From: JBBDIP01 sp050260675
Lineage (GTDB): Bacteria; Bacillota; Sulfobacillia; Fermentithermobacillales; Fermentithermobacillaceae
Length of the DNA: 64,000 bases
Direction of reading: 5' to 3'
NCBI GenBank assembly: GCA_050260675.1
Contig: JBLNCN010000011.1
Span: 62,001 to 126,000, forward strand
This document shows positions 16,120 through 24,544 of the stretch, in pieces. A program made the position numbers and the translations under genes. Under the pieces are notes generated by a model. The model had not been told where the DNA came from. It was given only the letters and a program-made list of their open reading frames with translations, and searched no databases. Every line of letters starts with the position of its first letter. Positions within the stretch are counted from its first letter, which is position 1.

Positions 16120-16887
16120 TTGTCCGAAATCACAGTCTTGGCTACCCCGGACCTCCTCTTGGCCCGCGACCTTACCGGATATGCAGCTGCGGTGATCGAT
16201 GTCCTTCGCGCCACATCATCAATAGCCACCGCTTTTTCTTCTGGCTGCCAAAAGCTCATACCTGCCAGAAGCAAAGAACAGGCGTTGATTGAAAGAGCAG
16301 GTCACGAAGGCGCCATCCTCACCGGAGAACAGGGCGGGCTCAAGATCCCGGGGTTCGATTTGGGCAACTCGCCGCTGGAGTACACGCCCCAAAACGTCGC
16401 TGGTAGGACCATTGTGATGACAACATCAAACGGCACAAGGGCCGTTCTGGGAGCGTCCGAAGCGGGAGCATCGCCCGTTTTCCTGTGCTCCTTTTTGAAC
16501 CTGACAGCAGTTGCCAGTGCGTGCGCCCAAGCTGCCCTAAGCGAGGACGGCAGCCCAAAAGGCGTAGCCATCGTGTGCTCCGGCGAACACGGCCAGTTCT
16601 CGCTGGAAGACTTCGCCTGCGCTGGCGCGCTTGCCTCCGCCATATCATCCCTTGGGGATTTCTCGCTCGATTCCTCGGCGCGGGCGGCATCAAGCCTGTA
16701 TGAGGCCTACGGGCGCGATGCGCTTCGCGTCCTCCGAGACTCGCCCCACGGGCAAGACCTCATTGGAATGGGATTTTCAGATGACCTCGCGCATTGTGCC
16801 AAAGTAGGGGCTCTTGACGTCGTCCCGCGCTTTTCCGGCGGATCGGTAACGTTGCATCGCAAGATAGACAATCCGCGCCAGAGGTGA
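16120..16887 (+). CDS. comB: 2-phosphosulfolactate phosphatase-like protein
   Basis: 255 residues. ComB-family motifs: AAVIDVLRATSSIATAF near the N-terminus, GFDLGNSPLEY, TTSNGTRAVL and CSGEHGQFSLEDFACAG. In coenzyme M synthesis ComB dephosphorylates 2-phosphosulfolactate; bacterial homologues often occur without the rest of that pathway, and no other CoM gene is visible here. TTG at 16120 has GGAGG nine bases upstream (TTG at 16114 is only three away). TATAAT at 16086-16091 is a likely -10 box. The stop overlaps the permease GTG as GTGA. Confidence 0.88.
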   Translation: MSEITVLATPDLLLARDLTGYAAAVIDVLRATSSIATAFSSGCQKLIPARSKEQALIERAGHEGAILTGEQGGLKIPGFDLGNSPLEYTPQNVAGRTIVMTTSNGTRAVLGASEAGASPVFLCSFLNLTAVASACAQAALSEDGSPKGVAIVCSGEHGQFSLEDFACAGALASAISSLGDFSLDSSARAASSLYEAYGRDALRVLRDSPHGQDLIGMGFSDDLAHCAKVGALDVVPRFSGGSVTLHRKIDNPRQR

Positions 16888-18164
16888 GCCAATTGCCGGC
16901 AGTCGGTTTCATCGTAGCTTTCGCCCTGATACTGTACCTTTCCATAAAGAAAGTAAGCATGGCCAAGGTCATGTTCATAGCCACGGTGATCGTCGCCCTT
17001 ACTTCCGGACTTGCCCCGGAGACGGTGTTCTCCATGATCAAGACTGCCTTCCTCGACAAGGCAACGCTTGAACTGGCGGCTGCCGTTCTCGCGATAGGGC
17101 TGTTCTCGACCTTCATGCGGGAGTACGGCTTCCTCTCCAAGACTGTGACTGGACTTACGGCCCTTCTCGGGAACGTGAAGGCTGCCATCATGTCCGTTCC
17201 GGCGCTCATAGGCTCGATGCCTGTGCTTGGCGGGGCGGCCCTTTCGGCTCCCCTGGTGGACAAGTTGGGAGAGCCCCTTGGCCTCCCCAACGATGTGAAA
17301 GCTGCGGCCAACCTCGCGTTCCGGCACGGCACTCTGTTCATACTGCCATTCTCGTCAAACCTCATCCTGACATCCAAACTCACGGGATTCTCGATGGGGA
17401 CCCTGATCACGAACCTATGGCCGATGTCTGCCGCCATCTGGGGTATCGGATACTTAATACTCCTGCGGAAAGCGCGACTGGTCTCCCCCTCGGTGGGAGA
17501 GGTTGCCCAAGTTGCCGCAACTTCCTCCCAGGCCGAGACGGCCGCGAAGCAAGGAAGGGTATGGGGTCTCGGGCAGTTCGTCCTCTACGGCGGTCCACTC
17601 CTGGTAGCTCTGCTTCTCGGGTTGGCCTTCAAGGTGCCGCTTTGGCTCTCCCTGGTGGCCGGCACCCTGCTCGCCATCATGCTTGGCGCGCGAGAGAAGA
17701 AGCCCATGCCGGACAAGGGGATGCTCTACAAAGGCGCCAACTTCTCGCAGGTAATCGCCATGTTCTGGATCATGGCGTTCAAGGCGTTTGTTGTGGCGTC
17801 CCCGGTGTTCCCGGACGTCATCTCCAAGGTCTCATCTGCAGGCGTCCCGCAGGCCCTCATGGCAATCCTCATCCCCATGGCTTTCGGGTTCGGCAGCGCG
17901 TCTCAAACCACAACAATCGGCGTGCTCATGCCCCTCATCGCCCCCGCGACGGCGTTAGGCGATACGAGGCTGTACCTGGCTATCCTTACCTACATCTCCA
18001 GCTTTACGGCGTATCTCTTCTCGCCACTGCACATGTGCCAGGTCTTGACCTGCGACTATTTCAAGATCGACATACCGCAGGTCTACAAGCGCAATTGGCC
18101 CATCCTGATCGGGTTCTTCGCCATCATGGCCTTCTTCTACGTCATGGCGACCGGAGCTCTCTAG
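16884..18164 (+). CDS. DUF401-family permease
   Basis: 426 residues, about 10-11 hydrophobic segments. Features typical of DUF401 (COG1906, in the ArsB/CitMHS ion-transporter superfamily) include IGSMPVLGGAALSAPLVDKLG, LAFRHGTLFILPFSSNLIL and the late FSPLHMCQVLTCDYF. Translationally coupled to comB (GTGA, 16884-16887). This suggests that the pair moves and processes one compound, perhaps a sulfonate or organic anion, but that is inference from linkage only. Convergent with the DUF72 gene, with 2 bp between them. Confidence 0.88.
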   Translation: MSQLPAVGFIVAFALILYLSIKKVSMAKVMFIATVIVALTSGLAPETVFSMIKTAFLDKATLELAAAVLAIGLFSTFMREYGFLSKTVTGLTALLGNVKAAIMSVPALIGSMPVLGGAALSAPLVDKLGEPLGLPNDVKAAANLAFRHGTLFILPFSSNLILTSKLTGFSMGTLITNLWPMSAAIWGIGYLILLRKARLVSPSVGEVAQVAATSSQAETAAKQGRVWGLGQFVLYGGPLLVALLLGLAFKVPLWLSLVAGTLLAIMLGAREKKPMPDKGMLYKGANFSQVIAMFWIMAFKAFVVASPVFPDVISKVSSAGVPQALMAILIPMAFGFGSASQTTTIGVLMPLIAPATALGDTRLYLAILTYISSFTAYLFSPLHMCQVLTCDYFKIDIPQVYKRNWPILIGFFAIMAFFYVMATGAL

Positions 18165-18166
18165 GT

Positions 18167-18952
18167 CTACAGGAGTTGCAGCAGTTCCTTCATCCGCGAG
18201 GCGTTGGTCGCAGCCTGGCCGCGGTGGCAGTTGTTGAATAGGACGTAGGTGTCGTCGGCCAGGTCTTCCATATCCCTGATCTTGGGGATCCAGGGCTTCA
18301 TCTCGTCGTCGGTGTAGAGGTAGTCGTAACGCTCCCAAGCTTCCTTGTGGCTCCACCACTTGGCAGCGTTCCTGCCGTGGAATCGCAGGTACGCCACCTT
18401 CGACGTCACCTGCACGACCTTGGGGAACAAGCCTTTCAGGTTGGGCTCGTCAACACAGCAAAAGCCTGTTCCGCTCCCGCGAAGCGCCTGATAGACATCA
18501 TCCCTCGCCCACCCCGCATTCCGAAACTCGACCACTGCGGGCGCCGAGGGAAGCTTGTCCCCCAGCGATACAACGTAATCGAGATTCGCGGGACTGTACT
18601 TGAAACCCCACGGGAACTGGAAAAGGATGCATCCGAGAGTGCCGGACTCCACCATTGGAGCAACTCCGTCGGTGAAGGTCTGGATCTCCTTACTCCTGTC
18701 GCTTTCCGCTTCAGGGATCTCATGGGTGATAGTCTTATGAGCCTTTACGGTGAACCGGAAGTCCGGCCCTACCTTGCGGACCATTCCCTCCATGGTCCTG
18801 GCAGAGGGCTGGCGGTAGTACGTGTAGTCAACTTCGACGCTGTTGAACTTGGTGGCGTAGAAGGAGAGGAAGTCCGATTGCTTCATGCCCTCCGGGTAGA
18901 GTGCCCCGACCCAGTCACTGTAGCTGTATCCGGCAGTGCCGACATAGAGCAC
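18167..18952 (-). CDS. DUF72-family protein (YecE-like)
   Basis: 261 residues with a TIM-barrel-like DUF72 pattern: LYVGTAGYSYSDWVGALYPEG at the start, FNSVEVDYTYYRQPSARTMEGM, FTVKAHKTITHE, LGCILFQFPWGF, VVEFRN, and YLRFHGRNAAKWW with a final TYVLFNNCHRGQAATNA. The family is widespread but its reaction is unknown. GTG at 18952 is preceded by AAGGAGG eight bases upstream; the in-frame extension to 19048 would translate REP-like DNA and is rejected. Confidence 0.92.
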   Translation of the reverse strand: MLYVGTAGYSYSDWVGALYPEGMKQSDFLSFYATKFNSVEVDYTYYRQPSARTMEGMVRKVGPDFRFTVKAHKTITHEIPEAESDRSKEIQTFTDGVAPMVESGTLGCILFQFPWGFKYSPANLDYVVSLGDKLPSAPAVVEFRNAGWARDDVYQALRGSGTGFCCVDEPNLKGLFPKVVQVTSKVAYLRFHGRNAAKWWSHKEAWERYDYLYTDDEMKPWIPKIRDMEDLADDTYVLFNNCHRGQAATNASRMKELLQLL

Positions 18953-18961
18953 GGTCTTCCC

Positions 18962-19057
18962 CTCCTTACGCAAAGTCAGAGCGATAGCGGCGACTTTGCG
19001 GCGTCGCCAGCAAAGCGCGTGGTTCTTGCGAGCGTCAGCGAGCTTCACGCGCTTTGC
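18962..19057. repeat. REP-like palindromic element A
   Basis: GCAAAGCGCGTG (19010-19021) and CACGCGCTTTGC (19046-19057) form a perfect 12-bp inverted repeat. The loop contains a GCGAGCGTCAGCGAGC core. An adjoining 6-bp hairpin GGCGAC/GTCGCC sits before it. A related element is at 24456-24504. It lies between ndk and the DUF72 gene and lacks the T-run of an intrinsic terminator. Confidence 0.6.
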
Positions 19058-19091
19058 GGGATGACATTCTGCTTCCTATTGTTAAGCTGGT

Positions 19092-19547
19092 TTACTCTCC
19101 GAAAATGTACAGTTCAGCAGGCCTCTTCCAGCTGTGGATCTCCTCGTCCTTGAAGAACAGGGCGATCTCCTTGGCGGCGGACTCGGGCGAGTCAGAACCG
19201 TGCACCAGGTTGTTGGAGATGTTCACAGCGAGGTCTCCCCGAATGGTCCCGGGAGCTGCCTTCGTCGGATCGGTGGCGCCCATGGTCTGGCGCACAGTGG
19301 CGATGGCTCCAGGTCCCTCCCACACCATGGCGACGATCGGAAGGGCAGTGATGTACGAGAGAAGGCCCGGGAAGAAAGGCTTTCCTTCGTGGGCGGCATA
19401 GTGCCGCTTGGCCAGGGCTTCGTCCATCCAGATCATCTTCATGCCGGCTAGGCGCAGGCCTTTTTTCTCGAACCTCTGGATGACCTCACCGCAGAGCCCA
19501 CGTGCAACGGTATCCGGCTTGAGCAGTACAAGTGTTCTTTCTGTCAA
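19092..19547 (-). CDS. ndk: Nucleoside-diphosphate kinase
   Basis: 151 residues. Phosphoryl transfer between NTPs and NDPs through a phosphohistidine. ERTLVLLKPDTVARGLCGEVI is at the start, RQTMGATDPTKAAPGTIRGD in the middle, and the active-site His is in NLVHGSDSPESAAKEI. TTG at 19547 has AAGGAG nine bases upstream and gives the normal family length; the ATG at 19577 lacks a good SD. Confidence 0.95.
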   Translation of the reverse strand: MTERTLVLLKPDTVARGLCGEVIQRFEKKGLRLAGMKMIWMDEALAKRHYAAHEGKPFFPGLLSYITALPIVAMVWEGPGAIATVRQTMGATDPTKAAPGTIRGDLAVNISNNLVHGSDSPESAAKEIALFFKDEEIHSWKRPAELYIFGE

Positions 19548-19694
19548 TCTTCGTCTCTCCTTGTCATCTTTCTTCATTTCTCACAGCGGCGCGTGATGAT
19601 CGGCGCCGCAGCACTCCGTAATAGCGTCACGTGCTCAATGGTGCCGCGCGCCTATAGCAAGACCTCGCCATGCGCCACGCGACATCCATGCCCT

Positions 19695-20768
19695 CTACGT
19701 CCTCTTTATCGCCTCGGCCGCGCTTGCGTCGAGTTTCTTGCACACTTCGGTCATGAGCGCGATGGCGGCATCGACGTCGTCGCGGTGTATGATCCCCGCG
19801 TGGCTGTGGATGTAGCGGGTGGGAACCGCCACTACCAGGCTCGGCACGCCACTTTGGTTTGTGTGCATCGCGCCGGCATCGGTCCCGCCGCCCGGCATCG
19901 AGTTGAACTGGAGCGGAATTCCCGCAGCCTTGGCGGTGTCGATCACAAAGTCGCGAAGCCCCTTATGGGCGATCATTGAGCGGTCATAGAGCATGATGCT
20001 GGGACCCTTCCCGAGCTTAGCCTGGGCTTCATGCTCCTTCACTCCGGGCGTGTCGCCGGGGATGTCTACTTCAAGGGCAAACCCGATATCAGGGTTGATG
20101 GTGTGGACGGTGGTCTGGGCCCCACGGAGCCCTACTTCCTCTTGGACAGTGGACACGGCGTAGACAGTGTTGGGATGGCTTATGCCCTGAAGATTCTGCA
20201 CGACCTCCATGCCGATAAGGCATCCGAGTCGGTTATCCCACGCTTTTCCCATGAGGTACTTGGGGTTTGTCATCTCCGCAAAAGGCGACACCGGGACAAC
20301 CGGATCGCCGGGGGTGATCCCCATGCTCTCGGCGTCTTCCTTGCTGGAAGCTCCCACGTCGATGAACATGTCTGAAGTCTCAACGGTCTTGTTTCGTTCT
20401 TCGGGCCGCAGTATGTGCGGGGGCTTGGAGCCGATGATCCCGAGGACGGCGCCCTTTCTGGTCATCACGTGGACTCTTTGGGCCAGCATGACCTGGGTCC
20501 ACCAACCCCCGAGGGTCTGGAACTTCAAAAAGCCATCCTTGGTGATGAGGGTGACCATCATGCCGATCTCGTCCATGTGCCCCGCCATCATGATCCTGGG
20601 GCTTTCGGAGGAACCGACCTTCTTGCAGATGACGCTGCCCAGATTGTCGGTACTCACCTGCGAGATTCCCTGCATCTTTCCTGCTATGTACCTGCGGACT
20701 TCACCTTCGAAGCCGCTCACGCCCGGGATTTCGGAGATCTCCCGGAGAAGCTGGAGCCTTTGGTCCAT
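19695..20768 (-). CDS. M42-family metallo-aminopeptidase
   Basis: 357 residues. Di-metal peptidase of the glutamyl-aminopeptidase/TET type. Motifs: MAGHMDEIGMMVT (first metal His and Asp), WDNRLGCLIGMEVVQ (bridging Asp), TVQEEVGLRGAQTT (catalytic Glu pair), EVDIPGDTPG and the late TRYIHSHAGIIHRDDVDAAI (metal His). ATG at 20768 with GGGAGG five to six bases upstream; the frame is open to 20825 but without an SD. Probably cytosolic, trimming peptides after proteolysis. Confidence 0.93.
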   Translation of the reverse strand: MDQRLQLLREISEIPGVSGFEGEVRRYIAGKMQGISQVSTDNLGSVICKKVGSSESPRIMMAGHMDEIGMMVTLITKDGFLKFQTLGGWWTQVMLAQRVHVMTRKGAVLGIIGSKPPHILRPEERNKTVETSDMFIDVGASSKEDAESMGITPGDPVVPVSPFAEMTNPKYLMGKAWDNRLGCLIGMEVVQNLQGISHPNTVYAVSTVQEEVGLRGAQTTVHTINPDIGFALEVDIPGDTPGVKEHEAQAKLGKGPSIMLYDRSMIAHKGLRDFVIDTAKAAGIPLQFNSMPGGGTDAGAMHTNQSGVPSLVVAVPTRYIHSHAGIIHRDDVDAAIALMTEVCKKLDASAAEAIKRT

Positions 20769-20824
20769 CTGGAACCTCCCTTTCGTCGCGCGGTCTTCCA
20801 GAGTCATATTACCCACCGAATACA

Positions 20825-20858
20825 ATAAACCCTGGCGCTTTTGCTAACCAGGGTTTAT
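20825..20858 (-). terminator. Hairpin terminator downstream of speD
   Basis: ATAAACCCTGG (20825-20835) pairs perfectly with CCAGGGTTTAT (20848-20858) over 11 bp around a 12-base loop. On the minus strand the stem is followed by the T-rich TGTATTC. It lies 73 bp beyond the speD stop, just before the M42 gene. Confidence 0.6.
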
Positions 20859-20930
20859 CTAGGTAGAACTGGCGTCTTTCCGCTTACTGCCAGGTAAAAT
20901 AAAGATCACCTTTCCCCATTCGGAATTTGC

Positions 20931-21302
20931 CTATCCCGCGCACTCGGAAGACTTCAGGAAAACCCCTCGCTTCATCTCTTGAGCGGTCACGTTGGTCGAG
21001 CCGAAGTCCTTGACGATGGCGTCCAGGGCGACCCACGGATCCACGCGCTCACCGCATGTGAACACATCCAGCGCCGCGTAACCCAGCTCAGGCCAGGTGT
21101 GAATCGCGATGTGCGATTCAGAGATGACGACTACGCCGCTCACTCCCTGAGGTGAAAACCGGTGAAAAGCCGTTTCCCTTACTTCCGCTCCTGCGGTTAG
21201 AGCCGCACTGACCAAGATCTCCCGGATCCTATCGAGGTCATTTAGTATGCGAAACTCGCACCCGAAGACCTCAGCCAGAACATGACGGCCCAATCCCTGC
21301 AT
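20931..21302 (-). CDS. speD: S-adenosylmethionine decarboxylase proenzyme, prokaryotic class
   Basis: 123 residues, the usual length for the bacterial/archaeal SpeD. The self-cleavage site is in VVISESHIAIHTWPELGYAALDVFTCG: the Ser of SES becomes the pyruvoyl group, and His of IHTWPE and Cys of TCG are catalytic. It supplies decarboxylated SAM for aminopropylation in spermidine synthesis. No speE is in the window. GGGAG lies about six bases before the ATG. Confidence 0.96.
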   Translation of the reverse strand: MQGLGRHVLAEVFGCEFRILNDLDRIREILVSAALTAGAEVRETAFHRFSPQGVSGVVVISESHIAIHTWPELGYAALDVFTCGERVDPWVALDAIVKDFGSTNVTAQEMKRGVFLKSSECAG

Positions 21303-21501
21303 CTGTACTCCCAGCCCCCTCTCAAATGATGGCGGTATGGAACCCCCTTTGGTGATACGTGGAAAATTGCGGAGCCCGAAAAGAACACAGCCAAAACCGA
21401 TTCTAGGAAAACTGGCAGGCTGTTGTCAATCCGGTTCTCCACCCCATGATAGTTGAATGACTACCGAATGATGATATGTGCCACGCACGAAAAAAAGCGC
21501 C

Positions 21502-22395
21502 CTACTCCCCGTATACCGCCATCTCGCCTGCGGGGGCGGCATGCAGGGCAGGCATCCTGCCCGCACTGCGAAGAGCGGTCTCGACGGAGGCAAGAGCCAG
21601 TTCAGGCGTGTTGCAGTCCAGAGATAGGTGAGCCAGGATCACCTGCCGGGTATCCCTGGTCACCAGCCTCGAAAGGGACAGCGCCGCCTGATCGTTGGAG
21701 AGATGGCCCAAATCCCCCAATACCCTGCGGATCAGATAGTAGGGCCGTCCCGACTGCTTCTCCATCTGCACATCGTGATTGGACTCAAAGACCAGGTGAG
21801 TGAGTCCCCTGAGCACTCCCTCGATCCGGTCCGGCACGTGTCCCAAGTCCATCGCGAAGCCGGCGCGTTCACCACCGCACTCCACCACGAAGCCAAAGGG
21901 TTCCGCTGCATCGTGGGGCTTCGGAAAAGCCGTAACGCAGGGCCCGCCCGGCAGTCTCACCGTCTCGAAGGGCTCCATGACGCGCCGAAGGTCTCGCCCC
22001 AGGTAGCAGGAGCAGGCCATATGGTCCTCATACCAATCCCAGAAACCGGCCGACGCGTAGACAGGAATCCCGAACTTCTGGGAGATCGGGGTACGCAAGC
22101 ACATCGACTTGATATGGTCGCTGTGCTCGTGGGTGATGAAGAGGCCCGCGAGATCGCAGGGCTGCATGCCCAGGCTCGAAAGGCACGCCGTGAGCCGCTT
22201 GAGGGAAATGCCGCAGTCCACCAGAACCGGCCGCGACGCGTCATCCCACACGAGATACGCGTTTCCACACGTGCTCGAACTGCAGAGCGAAGCAATATGC
22301 AAGCATGTCACCAACTCGCCGATAATCTCGTAAGGGACGTAGTTCTGTGCCGGCGGAGTCGAATCCTCCGCGCTAGGGCAGCGTTCCTCGTGCAA
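21502..22395 (-). CDS. YycJ/WalJ-like metallo-beta-lactamase-fold hydrolase
   Basis: 297 residues as drawn. The core begins LHIASLCSSSTCGNAYLVWDD, like YycJ/VicX proteins (IASGSSGNCYLI), with LFITHEHSDHIKSM metal ligands, FPKPHDAAEPFGFVVE, GFAMDLGHVPD and ILAHLSLDCNTPELA. YycJ-type proteins are 5'-exonuclease-like hydrolases linked to cell-wall signalling in Bacilli. The start is uncertain: TTG at 22395 has no clear SD, and initiation closer to the conserved core (around 22300) is possible, so the first 25-30 residues may not be real. Confidence 0.85.
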   Translation of the reverse strand: MHEERCPSAEDSTPPAQNYVPYEIIGELVTCLHIASLCSSSTCGNAYLVWDDASRPVLVDCGISLKRLTACLSSLGMQPCDLAGLFITHEHSDHIKSMCLRTPISQKFGIPVYASAGFWDWYEDHMACSCYLGRDLRRVMEPFETVRLPGGPCVTAFPKPHDAAEPFGFVVECGGERAGFAMDLGHVPDRIEGVLRGLTHLVFESNHDVQMEKQSGRPYYLIRRVLGDLGHLSNDQAALSLSRLVTRDTRQVILAHLSLDCNTPELALASVETALRSAGRMPALHAAPAGEMAVYGE

Positions 22396-22457
22396 GAAGG
22401 GGTTTGAACCCGCAAGGCGAAGTATGCGGCAAACGCTCGTGCAAGGAGGAATCCCTG

Positions 22458-23384
22458 ATGCCAGAAAAGGACGCCGCGGGTAGGGTAATCGTGAGAGCAG
22501 AGGCCAGCAGCGCAGTCTACGCCTTTTCGCCTGATATGAAGCCGGTGGCCGAGGTCTCGGTGGGTGACACGATCGTGTTCGAGACGATGGACTGCTTTGG
22601 CGGCCAAATCCGGACCCCGGAGGACAAGTTTGAGAACGTAGGTTGGGACCTCATTAACCCTGCCACAGGCCCTGTCTACGTGAAGGGCGCCGAGGTTGGA
22701 GATACGCTCTGCGTTGATATCCTGGACATCGAAGTGAATCACCCCGGGGTCATGGTGGCCGTACCCGGCATGGGATTCGCCCCTGACTGCGTCAAGGAAT
22801 CGGTGACGACCATCGTGCCTATAAGAAACGGGCTGGTCCACCTGCCCAACGACGTCATCCTGGAAGCCAAGCCCATGATCGGGGTGATCGGAACAGCGCC
22901 TGCTCTGGGCTCCATCCCGACTGGAACCCCGGGACCCCACGGTGGCAACATGGACACGAAGGTTATAGCGGAAGGCGCTACGGTCTACCTTCCTGTGGAA
23001 GTCGAAGGCGGGCTCCTGGCGATGGGCGATCTTCACGCCCTGATGGGAGATGGAGAAGTTCTGCTGTGCGGCGTCGAGGTGGCCGGGAAGGTGCGAGTGA
23101 CGACCCGCGTACACAAAGGGTTGACCCTCCCCTGCCCTGTGGTAGAGACCGACACGGCATACTATGCTGTGTGGTCAGCCGAGACATTGGACGAGGCAGC
23201 CAGAGAGGCACTCGCCAAAGGCCTCGAGCTGATGGTTCCGGCGCTGGGGATAAGTCACGGAGACGCTCTAGCGCTCTTGTCGGTAAAGGGAAACCTGCAG
23301 GTATCGCAGGTGGTCGACCCTCTAAAGACGGCCAGACTCGAGATACCGAAATCACTCTTAAAGGGAAAGAGCCTGGTAGGATGA
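22458..23384 (+). CDS. Acetamidase/formamidase family protein
   Basis: 308 residues. FmdA/AmdA fold: VSVGDTIVFETMDCFGGQI, GPVYVKGAEVGDTLCVDILDIEV, GTPGPHGGNMDTKVIAEGATVYLPVEVEGGLLAMGDLHALMGDGEV and, later, VSVKG-like LLSVKGNLQVSQVVDP. Hydrolyses short amides (formamide or acetamide) to acid and ammonia; the substrate cannot be fixed by eye. ATG at 22458 with AAGGAGG seven to eight bases upstream. Its stop overlaps the next ATG as ATGA (23381-23384). Confidence 0.92.
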   Translation: MPEKDAAGRVIVRAEASSAVYAFSPDMKPVAEVSVGDTIVFETMDCFGGQIRTPEDKFENVGWDLINPATGPVYVKGAEVGDTLCVDILDIEVNHPGVMVAVPGMGFAPDCVKESVTTIVPIRNGLVHLPNDVILEAKPMIGVIGTAPALGSIPTGTPGPHGGNMDTKVIAEGATVYLPVEVEGGLLAMGDLHALMGDGEVLLCGVEVAGKVRVTTRVHKGLTLPCPVVETDTAYYAVWSAETLDEAAREALAKGLELMVPALGISHGDALALLSVKGNLQVSQVVDPLKTARLEIPKSLLKGKSLVG

Positions 23385-24418
23385 CCTTTCAGGAACAGTA
23401 CTTGCCCGAGCCGTGGATGTCCGTCGAGGAGGATCCACTCACCGGCCTGCCAAACCTGCTGGCGCTGATAGCAGACCTTACCGGCGGGGCCGTTGGGCCC
23501 GGAGTAGCCATGGCATTCGACATCTGCGACCTAGGCCGGATAAACGAGCGTGAAGGCCGCGCGGCGGGAGATGCGGCTATCGTAAACCTCGCGAAAAGCA
23601 TGCAGGAAGCAGCTTCGCAACTGCCGTGTGATACCGTGAAGTTGTACCGTATAGGCGGCGATGAATTCTGTGCCGTTCTAAGGGGCGAGAGAGATGATTC
23701 GTGCCGGTTTGTCATCTCCATGTGCTCCAACGACCATACGCCGCTGTTCAGATACAGCCTCGTCCCGGTTCCTGCGGAGACAGGAGCGTCTAAGGACGCC
23801 TTTTTTGAGATATGGGCCGCTATGGAAGAAGGACTCCAGCTCCAGAGGAGCCTCCGACCCGACCCAATGAGGCACCTGGCCAGCAGGCTTGTGGAGCAGG
23901 TCAAAGAGACGGTGGACCACCTGAAGGCAAGCCGCCGGATGGCCTATACCGACGACGTATCAGGGCTTCCCAACCATAGGGCCGCCCGGTACCTCATCAG
24001 AGAGAACCTCTTAAGCGTCAGAGACCCGATCCTCAGCCTGTTGTTCGTCGATGGAGACGACCTCAAGAAGTACAACGAGAACCTGGGCTACGAGGCCGGC
24101 AACGAGATGATCCGCAAGCTCGGAGCAATCCTCTCAGGGGCCACGCTGCCAGGCGAGCTCGTTGCCAGGTGGCTATCTGGCGATGAATTCATGGTGGTGC
24201 TCCCCGGATACGCAAAGGAGGACGCGCTGCAGAAGGCCAAGGACATTTGCGCCAGCGTAAAAGAGGAATCCGCTTGCTGGGCCTATCCTATAACGGTCTC
24301 CATAGGTGTAGCCACGTACCCCGATGATGCCCAGGGGCTCGACGGATTGGTAGCGGCCGCTGAGGAAGCCAACGCCAAGGCAAAAAGCGGGGGTAAAGAC
24401 AGGGTCTGCGGGCCGTAG
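23381..24418 (+). CDS. Tandem GGDEF-domain protein (diguanylate cyclase-like)
   Basis: 345 residues with two GGDEF domains and no sensor or TM region. Domain 1 (about 18-135) has DPLTGLPN and an intact YRIGGDEF (92-96). Domain 2 (about 185-340) has DDVSGLPNHR, LLFVDGDDLKKYNENLGYEAGNEMI and WLSGDEF (266-270). So the first site keeps GGDEF but its substrate-helix region is unusual (FDICDLGRINEREGRAAGDAA), while the second is SGDEF with canonical surroundings. It may synthesise or only bind GTP/c-di-GMP. Translationally coupled to the amidase gene, an odd pairing. Confidence 0.88.
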   Translation: MTFQEQYLPEPWMSVEEDPLTGLPNLLALIADLTGGAVGPGVAMAFDICDLGRINEREGRAAGDAAIVNLAKSMQEAASQLPCDTVKLYRIGGDEFCAVLRGERDDSCRFVISMCSNDHTPLFRYSLVPVPAETGASKDAFFEIWAAMEEGLQLQRSLRPDPMRHLASRLVEQVKETVDHLKASRRMAYTDDVSGLPNHRAARYLIRENLLSVRDPILSLLFVDGDDLKKYNENLGYEAGNEMIRKLGAILSGATLPGELVARWLSGDEFMVVLPGYAKEDALQKAKDICASVKEESACWAYPITVSIGVATYPDDAQGLDGLVAAAEEANAKAKSGGKDRVCGP

Positions 24419-24455
24419 AGCCGCCACGCTGAACAATCGGAAGCAGAATGTCTCT

Positions 24456-24504
24456 CGCATAGTGCACGCAGCTCGCTCCGCTCGCTATACGCCTGCACTA
24501 TGCG
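24456..24504. repeat. REP-like palindromic element B
   Basis: CGCATAGTGC (24456-24465) and GCACTATGCG (24495-24504) form a 10-bp perfect inverted repeat. The loop contains AGCTCGCTCCGCTCGC, resembling the reverse of the loop core in the element at 19010-19057. It sits between the convergent GGDEF and YchF-like genes. Confidence 0.55.
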
Positions 24505-24544
24505 TGCGACGCGGCAAATCCGCCGCAATCGCTCTGGTTTTGCC

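Noticed and set aside
18953..19048. Longer DUF72 start at 19048
   Set aside because: It would translate the REP-like palindrome; GTG 18952 has AAGGAGG at 8 bases.
23066..23380. Upstream extension of the tandem GGDEF protein by 105 codons
   Set aside because: It lies inside the amidase gene in another frame, is Arg/Gly rich and lacks an SD; the ATG at 23381 overlaps the amidase stop as ATGA.
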